This document shows positions 9,810 through 17,827 of a stretch of DNA of 64,000 nt, one piece after another. The stretch is from assembly GCF_002939945.1 (NCBI RefSeq), contig NZ_MDEB01000012.1, positions 1-64,000 of the forward strand. Direction: 5' to 3'. Origin of the DNA: Xanthomonas arboricola pv. populi (GTDB lineage: Bacteria; Pseudomonadota; Gammaproteobacteria; Xanthomonadales; Xanthomonadaceae). The translations under genes and the position numbers were made by a program. Each line of letters begins with the position of its first letter. Positions within the stretch are counted from its first letter, which is position 1. The notes below the pieces were generated by a model. That model was not told where the DNA came from. It saw only the letters and a program-made list of their open reading frames with translations, and searched no databases.

Positions 9810-9942
9810 GCGGGGCGGGGCGCAACCTGCGCCATCACCGCTCGACAAGGGCGTCGTCTGGCGATCTGACCGGTCGTTGCGTGATTTGCGATCCGCGTGG
9901 GCGGCGACGTGAAGCGGGCATCTCCAGGAGCAGACCGTCGGC

Positions 9943-10611
9943 CTAGGCGCCAGCCGCCTCCAGGCGCGCCTGCACCGCGGCCAGCGCATCCTGCAACTCG
10001 GCGATAGTGGCTTCCAGGGTTTGCACGCGTGCTTCCAGCTCGCTGCTGTCGGCGCTGCTGCGGGGGCTTGGCGCAGCGCGCGCTGCCGCAGCCTGCAATG
10101 CCTCCACATCCAGCTCGCCACTGAGCAGATGCGCATAACGCTCTTCGCGCTGGCCGCTGGCGCGCGGCAGTTGCACGGCCAGGCCGCGCTGGATCAGCCG
10201 GTCCAGATGGTGGCGCACGTCGTCGGTATCGTTGAAGCGCGCCAGCCGCTCGCTGCGCGCGAACAGCTCGCTCAGCGTCTGCGGGCCGCGCAGCAGCAAC
10301 AGACCGATCAGGGCGACCTGCTGGCGGGTCAGATCCAGCACGCTGCCCAGCCGGTGTTCGTAGCGCTCGGCGCGCGAGGAGAACTGCTGGCGTACCAACC
10401 CCAGGGTTTCGAGTTGACGCAGGGCGTGATGCACCACGCCGGTCTGCAGGTTCAGTACCGGCTCGCGTGCGGTCTTCTGGTTGGCGGCCACCTGCGCGGC
10501 GTTGACCGTGAGCGGATACGCATCCGGCGTGGTCGCCTCTTTTTCGATCAGGCAGCCGAGCACGCGGGCCTGGGCGGTATCGAGGACGGGCGGGGAAGGT
10601 GCATCTGTCAT
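9943..10611 (-). CDS. YceH-family protein (DUF480)
   Basis: A 222-residue protein with tandem winged-helix-like modules: residues ~9-90 ([51 protein letters not shown]) and ~95-165 ([44 protein letters not shown]). The conserved CLIEKE and NQKT patterns identify DUF480/YceH. A C-terminal segment ([20 protein letters not shown]) is a coiled coil. The fold suggests nucleic-acid binding or regulation, but no established role exists. The ATG at 10611 was chosen over an upstream run-on because family similarity begins there. Confidence 0.9.
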   Translation of the reverse strand: MTDAPSPPVLDTAQARVLGCLIEKEATTPDAYPLTVNAAQVAANQKTAREPVLNLQTGVVHHALRQLETLGLVRQQFSSRAERYEHRLGSVLDLTRQQVALIGLLLLRGPQTLSELFARSERLARFNDTDDVRHHLDRLIQRGLAVQLPRASGQREERYAHLLSGELDVEALQAAAARAAPSPRSSADSSELEARVQTLEATIAELQDALAAVQARLEAAGA

Positions 10612-10881
10612 GGGGGCGACTCCGGGGCAATCGGCGCACAAGGATATGCCGATCCTGCGCCGGCGTTCTTCAGGCCGCGATCCCACGGGGAGCGTCCAGA
10701 TCGGCAGCGGCATCGAAGACGCGGTCAGGTGCTGAGGCTGTCGGTTGTCGCGCGCACGCAGGTGCACGAGGCACTCGCGTATCGGCATGAATCCCCACGA
10801 TGGCGATGTCTTCATTCCATGCGCATCCGCCACTGCGCGGCACTGCCGTCAGCCGGCGCGGGCGGTGCGGCGCGAACCCGC

Positions 10882-10887
10882 TAAAAT
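10882..10887 (+). promoter_or_regulatory. Candidate -10 box for phosphatase-pyrF
   Basis: TAAAAT lies 38 bases upstream of the phosphatase ATG in a GC-rich spacer and is the most AT-rich hexamer there. No clear -35 box was found. Confidence 0.35.
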
Positions 10888-10924
10888 CGCGGTCTTCATT
10901 GCCGCTCCTGTTCTGGTGGATGCC

Positions 10925-11887
10925 ATGCGCCCCTCGCTTCACGCACCGTTGTCCCTGCTCGCCTGCACCGCGCTGGCCCTGAGCGCCTGCAAGCCCGCCG
11001 ACAAGGAGCTGGCCCAGCGCGCGCAGGACGCCGCCGTGTCCGCCAATGCGGCCGCCGCCAAGACCGCCAAGACCGCCAAGACCGCCACGCCGCCCGCAGC
11101 CGCCAGCGCACCGGCCGGCGACGACAACCTCAATGCGGTGCTGTGGATGCAGCGCTCGGAGGAATACCGCGCCGTGGCCGAGCAGACCTATCGCGCCGCT
11201 GCCGACAAGCTGGACGCTGCGCTGAAGCAGCCCAACTGGGACGCGCTGGTGCCCGAGGAACGCGGCAATGCCGCCACCGGGCTGAAGCCGGCGGTGGTGC
11301 TGGACGTGGACGAGACGGTGCTGGACAACTCGCCCTACCAGGCGCGCCTGCTGCGCGACGGCAAGGAATACGACGAGGTGAGCTGGGACCAGTGGGTGGC
11401 GGAGAAGAAGGCCACCGCGATCCCGGGCGTGGTGGACTTCGCCAAGGCCGCCAACGCGCGCGGCATCACCCTGATCTACATCTCCAACCGCGCCGTGCAC
11501 CTCAAGGACGCCACGCTGGCCAATCTGCGCAGCGTCGGGCTGCCGGTGGCCGATGACAGCGTGTTTCTGGGCCTGGGCACGGTGGTCAAGGGCTGCGAGC
11601 AGAACGGCAGCGAGAAGAACTGCCGGCGTCAGCTGGCCGGGCAGAAATACCGCGTGCTGATGCAGTTCGGCGACCAGCTCGGCGACTTCGTGCAGGTCAC
11701 CGCCAACACCGGCCAGGCGCGTGGCGCATTGCTGCAGCAGTACCACGACTGGTTCGGCGAGCGCTGGTGGATGCTGCCCAACCCCAGCTACGGCGGCTGG
11801 GAGCCGGCGCAGTTCAACAACGACTTCGCCCAGCCCTGGCAGCAGCGCCACGACGCCAAGCGCGCCGCGCTGGAGGTGGCCCGATGA
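10925..11887 (+). CDS. Acid phosphatase lipoprotein, HAD subfamily IIIB (e(P4)-like)
   Basis: A 320-residue outer-membrane lipoprotein phosphatase. The signal peptide ends in the lipobox LSAC (Cys ~21). The HAD nucleophile motif is [16 protein letters not shown]; motif II is [11 protein letters not shown]; the C-terminal [12 protein letters not shown] supplies the metal-binding aspartates. This matches the Haemophilus e(P4) group, which dephosphorylates nucleotides and similar substrates. Between lipobox and catalytic domain is a low-complexity linker holding a perfect 9-base repeat three times (Lys-Thr-Ala, 11060-11086). The last base pairs overlap the pyrF start (ATGA), implying one operon and possibly a nucleotide-scavenging link. 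Confidence 0.93.
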   Translation: MRPSLHAPLSLLACTALALSACKPADKELAQRAQDAAVSANAAAAKTAKTAKTATPPAAASAPAGDDNLNAVLWMQRSEEYRAVAEQTYRAAADKLDAALKQPNWDALVPEERGNAATGLKPAVVLDVDETVLDNSPYQARLLRDGKEYDEVSWDQWVAEKKATAIPGVVDFAKAANARGITLIYISNRAVHLKDATLANLRSVGLPVADDSVFLGLGTVVKGCEQNGSEKNCRRQLAGQKYRVLMQFGDQLGDFVQVTANTGQARGALLQQYHDWFGERWWMLPNPSYGGWEPAQFNNDFAQPWQQRHDAKRAALEVAR

Positions 11888-12615
11888 GCCGCGCACCGCT
11901 GCCGCTGGCCGCGCATGAGCGGCTGATCTTCGCGCTGGATGTGCCCGGCCACGACGAGGCGATCGCCTGGGTCGACCGCCTGGGCGAGTCGGTGTCCTTC
12001 TACAAGATCGGCATGGAACTGCTGGCCTCCGGCGAATACTTCCACGTGCTCGACGCCCTGGCCAGGCGCGACAAGCGCGTGTTCGTCGATCTGAAGTTCT
12101 TCGACATCCCCGCCACCGTGGCCGGCACCATCCGCCGCCTGGCGCAGTGGCCGGTGAGCTATTGCACCGTGCACGGCTGGCACGCCGGCATGCTGCAAGC
12201 CGCCGCCGAGGCCAACCACGGCGACATGCGCCTGCTGGCGGTGACGGTGCTGACCTCGATGGGGCGCCCGGACCTGGCCGCGATGGGCATCGACCGCGAG
12301 CCGGTGGAGGTGGTGGTGGAGCGCGCGCTGGCCGCACGGGCCGCCGGCATCGACGGAGTGATCGCCTCCGGCCAGGAAGCCGGCCTGATCCGCAGCGCCA
12401 CCGGCACCGGGTTTTCGATCGTGTGCCCGGGCATCCGCCCCGGCGGCCCGGTCGGCGACGACCAGCAACGCACCGTGGGCGTGGCGCAGGCATTCAACGA
12501 TGGCGCCGATGCCATCGTGGTCGGCCGCCCGATCCGCCTGGCCACCGATCCGGCCGCCGCTGCGGCTGCGATCCAGGCCGAGATTCAAGCAGCGGTGGGG
12601 CCGAAGCAGCACTGA
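11884..12615 (+). CDS. pyrF: Orotidine 5'-phosphate decarboxylase
   Basis: A 243-residue TIM-barrel enzyme converting OMP to UMP, the last step of pyrimidine synthesis. The signature is [20 protein letters not shown] and the catalytic [11 protein letters not shown] (D-x-K-x-x-D). Later elements are [20 protein letters not shown] and the phosphate loop [14 protein letters not shown]. The ATG overlaps the phosphatase stop by four bases, so translation is probably coupled. Length is normal. Confidence 0.97.
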   Translation: MSRAPLPLAAHERLIFALDVPGHDEAIAWVDRLGESVSFYKIGMELLASGEYFHVLDALARRDKRVFVDLKFFDIPATVAGTIRRLAQWPVSYCTVHGWHAGMLQAAAEANHGDMRLLAVTVLTSMGRPDLAAMGIDREPVEVVVERALAARAAGIDGVIASGQEAGLIRSATGTGFSIVCPGIRPGGPVGDDQQRTVGVAQAFNDGADAIVVGRPIRLATDPAAAAAAIQAEIQAAVGPKQH

Positions 12616-12691
12616 AGGAACATGCAGCTGATGCGCGCTGGGCACATCTAAGCAAGCAAAATCAACAAGTTAAAGCGACAGAATTAAAGTG

Positions 12692-12720
12692 TTGCTTTAA
12701 CGTTAAAGCCTGCGTACGAT
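12692..12720 (+). promoter_or_regulatory. Sigma-70-like promoter of candidate sRNA
   Basis: TTGCTT (12692-12697) and TACGAT (12715-12720) are separated by exactly 17 bases, inside an unusually AT-rich pocket (12650-12712). The motif TTAAAG occurs three times nearby (about 12670, 12684, 12703) plus once inverted (CTTTAA, 12695-12700), giving an operator-like arrangement around the -35 box. Confidence 0.5.
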
Positions 12721-12726
12721 GCCCCT

Positions 12727-12820
12727 CGTCCGATGTCAGTCGGAAGCTGTGCCACTCATTGTCCACCGGGCTTGTCCCGGTTTTCGAAGGGATCGGGCCT
12801 TGTGCCCGATCCTTTTTTTT
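12727..12820 (+). ncRNA. Candidate small RNA with three hairpins
   Basis: About 94 nt would be made if transcription starts 7 bases after the TACGAT box. Three hairpins follow in order: TCCGA/TCGGA near 12729-12744; ACCGGG/CCCGGT near 12764-12780 with loop CTTGT; and the terminator stem 12790-12812 with the same loop CTTGT and eight T residues. No open frame with a ribosome-binding site lies inside. The alternative reading is a long pyrF 3' end with a terminator, but the promoter-like spacing and tandem hairpins favour an independent sRNA. I do not recognise it as a named Xanthomonas sRNA. Confidence 0.5.
12790..12820 (+). terminator. Strong intrinsic terminator
   Basis: A perfect 9-bp stem (GGATCGGGC / GCCCGATCC) with a 5-base loop is followed directly by eight T residues. 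It would end both pyrF read-through and the candidate sRNA. There is no T tract on the minus strand, so it does not serve the halogenase gene. Confidence 0.9.
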
Positions 12821-12857
12821 GCCTGTCGATCGGTGCGTGCGCCGGCGGTGCCGTCGC

Positions 12858-14378
12858 TCAACGCGGCGCGGTTGCCTTGCAGTAGCGATCGATGAACTGC
12901 TGGTGGGTCGGCATGGCGTCCACGCAGTGGCCAATGGTCTGCGCCACGCTGGCCAGGAAGCGTTCGGCGTCGTGATCGGGCACCTGGTCCACCAGCGGGT
13001 GGTAGCCCTGCGGCAGGATGCCCTGGCCGACCATCACCTGCACCCAGCTGATCTCGGCGAACATCTCTTCGGCGTTGCGATAGAAGCGCCCGCTGTCGCG
13101 GAACAGGTCCAGCGTGGTCTGCAGCTCCGGGGTGATCGGCATCGTGCGGCAGTGCCGCCAGAACGCGCTGTCGTCGCGCTCGGTCGCGTGGTAATGCAGC
13201 AGCAGGAAATCGCGGATGCGGTCGAACTCGAACGCCAGCCGGTCGTTGTAGCGCTGCACCAGCACCGGGCTGATGCCCTCGCGCGGAAACAGCTCCAGCA
13301 GCCGGGAAATGCCGGCCTGGATCAAATGGATGCTGGTCGATTCCAGTGGCTCCAGAAAGCCGCTCGCCAGGCCCAGCGCCACCACATTGCGGTTCCAGAA
13401 CTGCTTGCGCCGCCCGGTGGTGAAGCGCAGCGGGCGCGGGTCGGCCAGCGCTTCGCCATCCAGGTTGGCGAGCAGCGTGGCGGCGGCTTCGTCGTCGCTG
13501 ATGTGCGCGCTGGAATACACATAGCCGTTGCCGGTGCGGTGCTGCAGCGGGATGCGCCACTGCCAGCCGGCCGCGCGCGCGGTGGAGCGCGTGTACGGCG
13601 TGGGCGGGCCGACCTTTTCGCTCGGCACCGCCAGTGCGCGATCGCACGGCAGCCAATGGGTGAAGTCGTGGTAGCCGGTGTGCAGCGCTTGTTCGATCAA
13701 CAGCCCGCGGAAGCCGGAGCAGTCGATGAACAAGTCGCCGCTGACGACCTGCCCGGACGCCAGCTGCAGCGATTGCACGTGGCCGGTGTCCGCATGCAGC
13801 TGCACCTGTTCGACCAGGCCTTCGATGCGGGTGACGCCGCGTTGCTGCGCATACCCACGCAAAAAGCGCGCGTACCGGGTGGCATCGAAGTGGTACGCGT
13901 AGGCGATGTTGGCCAGCGGCGAATTGGCCGGCACATCGCCGGCCGAGGTCATGAACTTGCCGCGCACCGCGGCCACGGTGTTGAGCGTATAGGCGCCCAG
14001 CGGCTGCGCCTTGCCGCGCAGGTGTTGCTTGATCCAGTACTGATGGAACGGCAGCAGCCCGAGCGGATGCCCGATCTGGGTGCCGAAGCCGTGGATGTAC
14101 GCCGTACCGGGGCGCTGCCAGTCGACGAACTCGATGCCGAGCTTGAAGCTGCCCTGGGTCTGGCGGACGAACTCGGCCTCGTCGATGCCGAGCAGATTGT
14201 TGAAGGCCTTGATGTGCGGCACGGTGGCCTCGCCAACGCCAACGGTGCCGAGCTGTTCGGATTCGATCAGCTGCACCTTGAAGCCGGGGCCAAGCACGCG
14301 CGCGAAGGCCGCGGCGGCCATCCAGCCGGCGGTGCCACCGCCGACGATGACGATGTTGCGAAGCGGAGCGGGGATCAT
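12858..14378 (-). CDS. Flavin-dependent (tryptophan-type) halogenase
   Basis: A 506-residue FADH2-dependent halogenase. The N-terminus has the dinucleotide-binding motif VIVGGGTAGWMAAAA; next is GEATVPHIKAF holding the candidate catalytic lysine; the WxWxIP halogenase signature is GWQWRIPL; and FLEPLESTSIHLI supplies the glutamate that positions hypohalite. Halogenases of this kind in X. campestris are known to halogenate indole-type compounds in vitro; the native substrate is not established. I took the ATG at 14378, where the Rossmann fold begins. It is last in the LacI-receptor-receptor-halogenase array, 108 bases after the receptor gene, suggesting that the receptors import its substrate or its regulating ligand. 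Confidence 0.94.
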   Translation of the reverse strand: MIPAPLRNIVIVGGGTAGWMAAAAFARVLGPGFKVQLIESEQLGTVGVGEATVPHIKAFNNLLGIDEAEFVRQTQGSFKLGIEFVDWQRPGTAYIHGFGTQIGHPLGLLPFHQYWIKQHLRGKAQPLGAYTLNTVAAVRGKFMTSAGDVPANSPLANIAYAYHFDATRYARFLRGYAQQRGVTRIEGLVEQVQLHADTGHVQSLQLASGQVVSGDLFIDCSGFRGLLIEQALHTGYHDFTHWLPCDRALAVPSEKVGPPTPYTRSTARAAGWQWRIPLQHRTGNGYVYSSAHISDDEAAATLLANLDGEALADPRPLRFTTGRRKQFWNRNVVALGLASGFLEPLESTSIHLIQAGISRLLELFPREGISPVLVQRYNDRLAFEFDRIRDFLLLHYHATERDDSAFWRHCRTMPITPELQTTLDLFRDSGRFYRNAEEMFAEISWVQVMVGQGILPQGYHPLVDQVPDHDAERFLASVAQTIGHCVDAMPTHQQFIDRYCKATAPR

Positions 14379-14486
14379 GCCGGTGTGTTCCTGGGCGAAG
14401 ACAGCGGACGGATAAACGAACGGGGCCACCCGGCCCCGTTCGAAACACCACACACCCATGTCGGCACGTGTGGCGATGGAGGCCAA

Positions 14487-17400
14487 TCAGAACTTGGCGC
14501 CGATTTCCAGCACGACGCTGCGCGGCACGTAGTTGATTTCGCCACTGGTGTTGATGGCGATGTCCGGATCGAACTGCCCGTTGCTGCCGAAGCCGTTGTA
14601 GGCGTACGCGCTGTAGTTTTTGAAGTTGAAGGCGTTGAGCAGGTTCACGCGCGCGTTGAGCTTGAAGTCCCCGACCACGGTGAACTCCTTGGTGGCCTGG
14701 AAGTCCACCGTGCGGTAGCCCCAGATATCGCCACCGACCAGGAACTTGCCGCTGCCCGGCGGAGTGACACCGACCTGCTGGCAGGTCGCGCCATCGGGAT
14801 CGGTGAAGCCGAAGCAGGCGATCGTGTTGATCGGCTCGGGCGTTGCCAGCACCAGCTTGGCACCGAAGGTGACGCCCCACGGACCATCGATCGATCCGGA
14901 AGCGACAAAGCGATGTGCGGCCACTGCGTCGGACTTCACGAACGGATAGCCGCGAATGGTCGCCTTGTCGAAGCCGTACGGCTCATCGATGTTGCGGTTC
15001 TGGCGCGCGCTGGTGTGGGTGTAGGACAGGGTCAGGCCCCAACCGGATTCCTTTGTGTACGGCTTGTCGGCCGACAGCAGGACCTGGCTGTTGCGCTGCT
15101 CCAGGCCGTTGCTGCCCAGAATGGTGTTCTGGTAGCCAGGCACCGGCTCGCCCCACGGCACGTTGCCGTTCTGGAAGTAGGAGCCATCCGGATAGCGGTT
15201 GATCAGACCCATCGCAAAGCCGTCGTAGCTCAGGATCCGCTGGAAAGTCACATCGGTCAGCCAGTCGCCCACCTGATTGGTGATGCCGATGCTGTACTGG
15301 TCGCTGTACGGCGTCTTGAGCTTGTTGTTGAACATGAACAACTCTGCGCTGCCGGCGACACCGGGGATGGTGTTGAGCTGATCGATGCCGTTGAGATAGC
15401 GTGGATCGTATGCGACGCAAGTGCGGTCACTGCGATAGCAGGTCCCGGTGGCAGGATTCTGGAAGTACACCGCGACCGGTGACAGCGCCGCCTTGCTGGT
15501 TTCCAGTGCCAGCTGCTCGAACAGATTGCGGTCATACGAACGCGCTGCGCCGCCATGCAGGATGGCGCTTTCGTCGCCGAAGAAGTCGTACGAGAACCCG
15601 AAGCGCGGCGCCCAGGCATCCTTGAAGTTCTTGCGGTTGCCGCCGGTGCTGATGTAGTCGGCCACGTTGATGCCGCTGGGCAGCAGACGGTTGGCCCACG
15701 GCTGGCCGGGGTTTTCCGCATCGTCGGCGTACAACGCATCCACGAACGGCTGCGAGGTCACGAAGTCGGTGTAGGCCGGTGTGTCTTCGTAATCCCAGCG
15801 CACGCCGATGTTGATCATCAGCTTGTCTGTAGCCGCCCAGTCGTCCTGCAGGTAGATGCCGTACTGCTTGGACGGCGATACCACCGTCGCACGCTGGCCG
15901 GGCGTGGTGTAGGGCGCAATGAAGTCGACGCGATACGGCGTGGATTCCACGCTGCCGCCGTTGACGCGATAGCTGAACTGCGGATTCAGCGCGGCCGAAT
16001 CCTGCGAGGTCAGCTCGATGTCCTTGTAGTTCACACCCATTTTGATGGTGTGTTCGCCGTGCCACTGGAAGCTGGTGAAGGTCAGGTCGTTCTGCAGGAA
16101 CCAGCCCTTCTGGCTCTTGCGCTGCGCATTCTTGCCGCCGGCCGAACCGGTGGTCAGGAAGGTGCGCTCATCGATATCGGTGGAGCCGGCACGCGGCTGG
16201 AAATACGTGTAGACGATGCCGTTGCCCAGCGTGCGCGGGGTCGGGTTGTTCTCCGAGTTCTCGGTGCCGACGATGACCTCGTTGAACCAGTTGTCGGCAC
16301 TGTGCTGCCAACGCAGGTTGGTGCGCTTGTCCTGGTTGATCTTGTCGGTGGCCTGCGCGAGCGTGTTGGTGCCGCCAACGTTGGCGGTCTGGGTCTCGTC
16401 GCGATAGATCGTGCTCAGCTCGATGCGATCCCGATCAGTGGGCTCGAAATCGATCTTGCCGAAGAACAGGTCTTCTTCGAACGGCATGTTGGCCGGGCCG
16501 TACTGGCTGGCCAGATCGGAAGGCAGCTGGTTGAGGAACGCGGCGGCCTCTGCGCTCGGTTGCACGCTCTTGGGTGCGACGTTCTCCTTGCCTTCGTAGG
16601 CAACGAAGAAATGCATGCGGTCCTGGATGATCGGCCCGCCCAACGCAAACCCGTATTCCTTGGTCTGCGAATCGATCTTGCCATCTGCTTCCTCGTCGGG
16701 CCGCTTGTCGCGCAGATCCTGGTCGGTGTAGCGATAGAACGCTTCACCGTGGAACTCGTTGGTGCCGGACTTGGTGGCCGCGGTAATCGCCGCGCCACTG
16801 ATCTGGCCGTACTCGGCCTTGTAGTTGGAGGTGATGACCTTGTACTCGCCGATGGCGAGCTGCGGGAACGGGTTGCCCTGCGTATCGCTTTGGCCGGCCA
16901 CGCCGCCACTGCGCACGTAGCTCTTCTGACCGACGCCGTCGATATACAGATTGCCGGCACTGGCGTTGGAGGCGCCACCGCGCAGCTTGGTGTTGCCGTT
17001 GCCGTCCACCTGAAACACCATGCCCGGCACGGTGTCGGCGAACTCCAGGAAGTTGCGCGTGGCTTGCGGCAACTGCTGAATCTGCCGTGCGGTAATGGTG
17101 TTGCCCACCTCCGATGTCTTGACGTCGCGAATCATCGGCGCGCTGACCGTCACCGTGTCCAGTGTGGTCGCATCGCCGGCCGGTGCGGCCGTCTCGGCGC
17201 CCAGGTCGACGGTGGCGCTGGAGGCCACCGACAGGGTCACCGTGCGGCTGGCGCCGTTGGATTCGACGGTGTAGGTGCCCGGCTGCAGACCGACGATGGT
17301 GTAGTTGCCGTTGGCATTGACCGGTGCGCGACGCACCGAGCCGGTGGCGAGGTTGGTGACGACGACCTCGCTGCCGCTCTGTGCGGAAGCGACCTGTCCG

Positions 17401-17519
17401 CGCAAGGTGGCGTTGCTGGACTGGGCCATGGCCGGGGTGGTGGCGAACAAAGAGGCAGCCAGGGCGCAGCACAACAGGCTGCGCGCCGGCAGGGTGGAGA
17501 CGGTGCGGTGAGTCTTCAT
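14487..17519 (-). CDS. Oar-like TonB-dependent receptor, copy 2
   Basis: A 1010-residue outer-membrane receptor. The signal peptide ends near PAMA-QSS. Residues ~35-105 form a carboxypeptidase-regulatory-like beta-sandwich (ATLRGQVASAQSGSEVVVTN, GNYTIVGLQPGTYTVES). The plug domain follows (FLEFADTVPGMVFQ, KLRGGASNASAGNLYIDGVG), with the Oar-type EYKVITSNYKAEYGQISGAAITAATKSG, then a 22-strand barrel ending in a C-terminal Phe (LEIGAKF). A close paralogue of the upstream receptor, it shares leader, signal peptide and plug almost word for word but differs in the barrel, so the two likely bind different ligands. Start chosen at the ATG behind the AGGGGG site. Confidence 0.94.
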   Translation of the reverse strand: MKTHRTVSTLPARSLLCCALAASLFATTPAMAQSSNATLRGQVASAQSGSEVVVTNLATGSVRRAPVNANGNYTIVGLQPGTYTVESNGASRTVTLSVASSATVDLGAETAAPAGDATTLDTVTVSAPMIRDVKTSEVGNTITARQIQQLPQATRNFLEFADTVPGMVFQVDGNGNTKLRGGASNASAGNLYIDGVGQKSYVRSGGVAGQSDTQGNPFPQLAIGEYKVITSNYKAEYGQISGAAITAATKSGTNEFHGEAFYRYTDQDLRDKRPDEEADGKIDSQTKEYGFALGGPIIQDRMHFFVAYEGKENVAPKSVQPSAEAAAFLNQLPSDLASQYGPANMPFEEDLFFGKIDFEPTDRDRIELSTIYRDETQTANVGGTNTLAQATDKINQDKRTNLRWQHSADNWFNEVIVGTENSENNPTPRTLGNGIVYTYFQPRAGSTDIDERTFLTTGSAGGKNAQRKSQKGWFLQNDLTFTSFQWHGEHTIKMGVNYKDIELTSQDSAALNPQFSYRVNGGSVESTPYRVDFIAPYTTPGQRATVVSPSKQYGIYLQDDWAATDKLMINIGVRWDYEDTPAYTDFVTSQPFVDALYADDAENPGQPWANRLLPSGINVADYISTGGNRKNFKDAWAPRFGFSYDFFGDESAILHGGAARSYDRNLFEQLALETSKAALSPVAVYFQNPATGTCYRSDRTCVAYDPRYLNGIDQLNTIPGVAGSAELFMFNNKLKTPYSDQYSIGITNQVGDWLTDVTFQRILSYDGFAMGLINRYPDGSYFQNGNVPWGEPVPGYQNTILGSNGLEQRNSQVLLSADKPYTKESGWGLTLSYTHTSARQNRNIDEPYGFDKATIRGYPFVKSDAVAAHRFVASGSIDGPWGVTFGAKLVLATPEPINTIACFGFTDPDGATCQQVGVTPPGSGKFLVGGDIWGYRTVDFQATKEFTVVGDFKLNARVNLLNAFNFKNYSAYAYNGFGSNGQFDPDIAINTSGEINYVPRSVVLEIGAKF

Positions 17520-17827
17520 GACTTTCCCCCTCCCAGGGGTAAAGCGCGAACCAGTGAAGTGACTGGCGCGTCGAGGTCGGTGCTTGGTGTGGATGGAACG
17601 GGTACAGCGGGCAACGAACAAACAGCAGGGACGGCAAACACAGCAAAAACGGTCGCCAACCGGAGCGTGCCGTCTGCGGCATCGCGCGTCGCGCCGCAGC
17701 AACACACCTCAATCGGGACGATGCAACAAGCCTGCGGCCGGCCCCTCCCCATTGCCGTGGGACCGATGCAGCTTAGGCAGCGGGTGCGGCACCGGCGTCG
17801 ATATGCCGGATGCCGCCAACGCAGCCG
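17520..17827 (-). promoter_or_regulatory. Leader and spacer of receptor copy 2
   Basis: A 308-base spacer between the tandem receptor genes. Next to the start codon is a structured leader: a hairpin at 17545-17570 (CGCG + CCAGT / ACTGG + CGCG with an AA bulge on the plus strand) and a second at 17527-17539 (CCCCT-GGG-AGGGG in the transcript) that includes the Shine-Dalgarno AGGGGG. The rest shows no gene or operator that I recognise. The size of the spacer suggests that copy 2 may have its own promoter. Confidence 0.6.

Noticed and set aside
12721-12727. Pairing of the CCCCTC stretch near the sRNA with the GAGGGG ribosome-binding site of the receptor leaders
   Set aside because: Only six base pairs, and the C-run lies upstream of the predicted transcription start, so it would probably not be in the RNA.
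12147-15482. Very long plus-strand open frame (1111 codons) opposite the halogenase and receptor genes
   Set aside because: It is a GC-driven shadow: no ribosome-binding site, no family motif, and the opposite strand encodes clear proteins.
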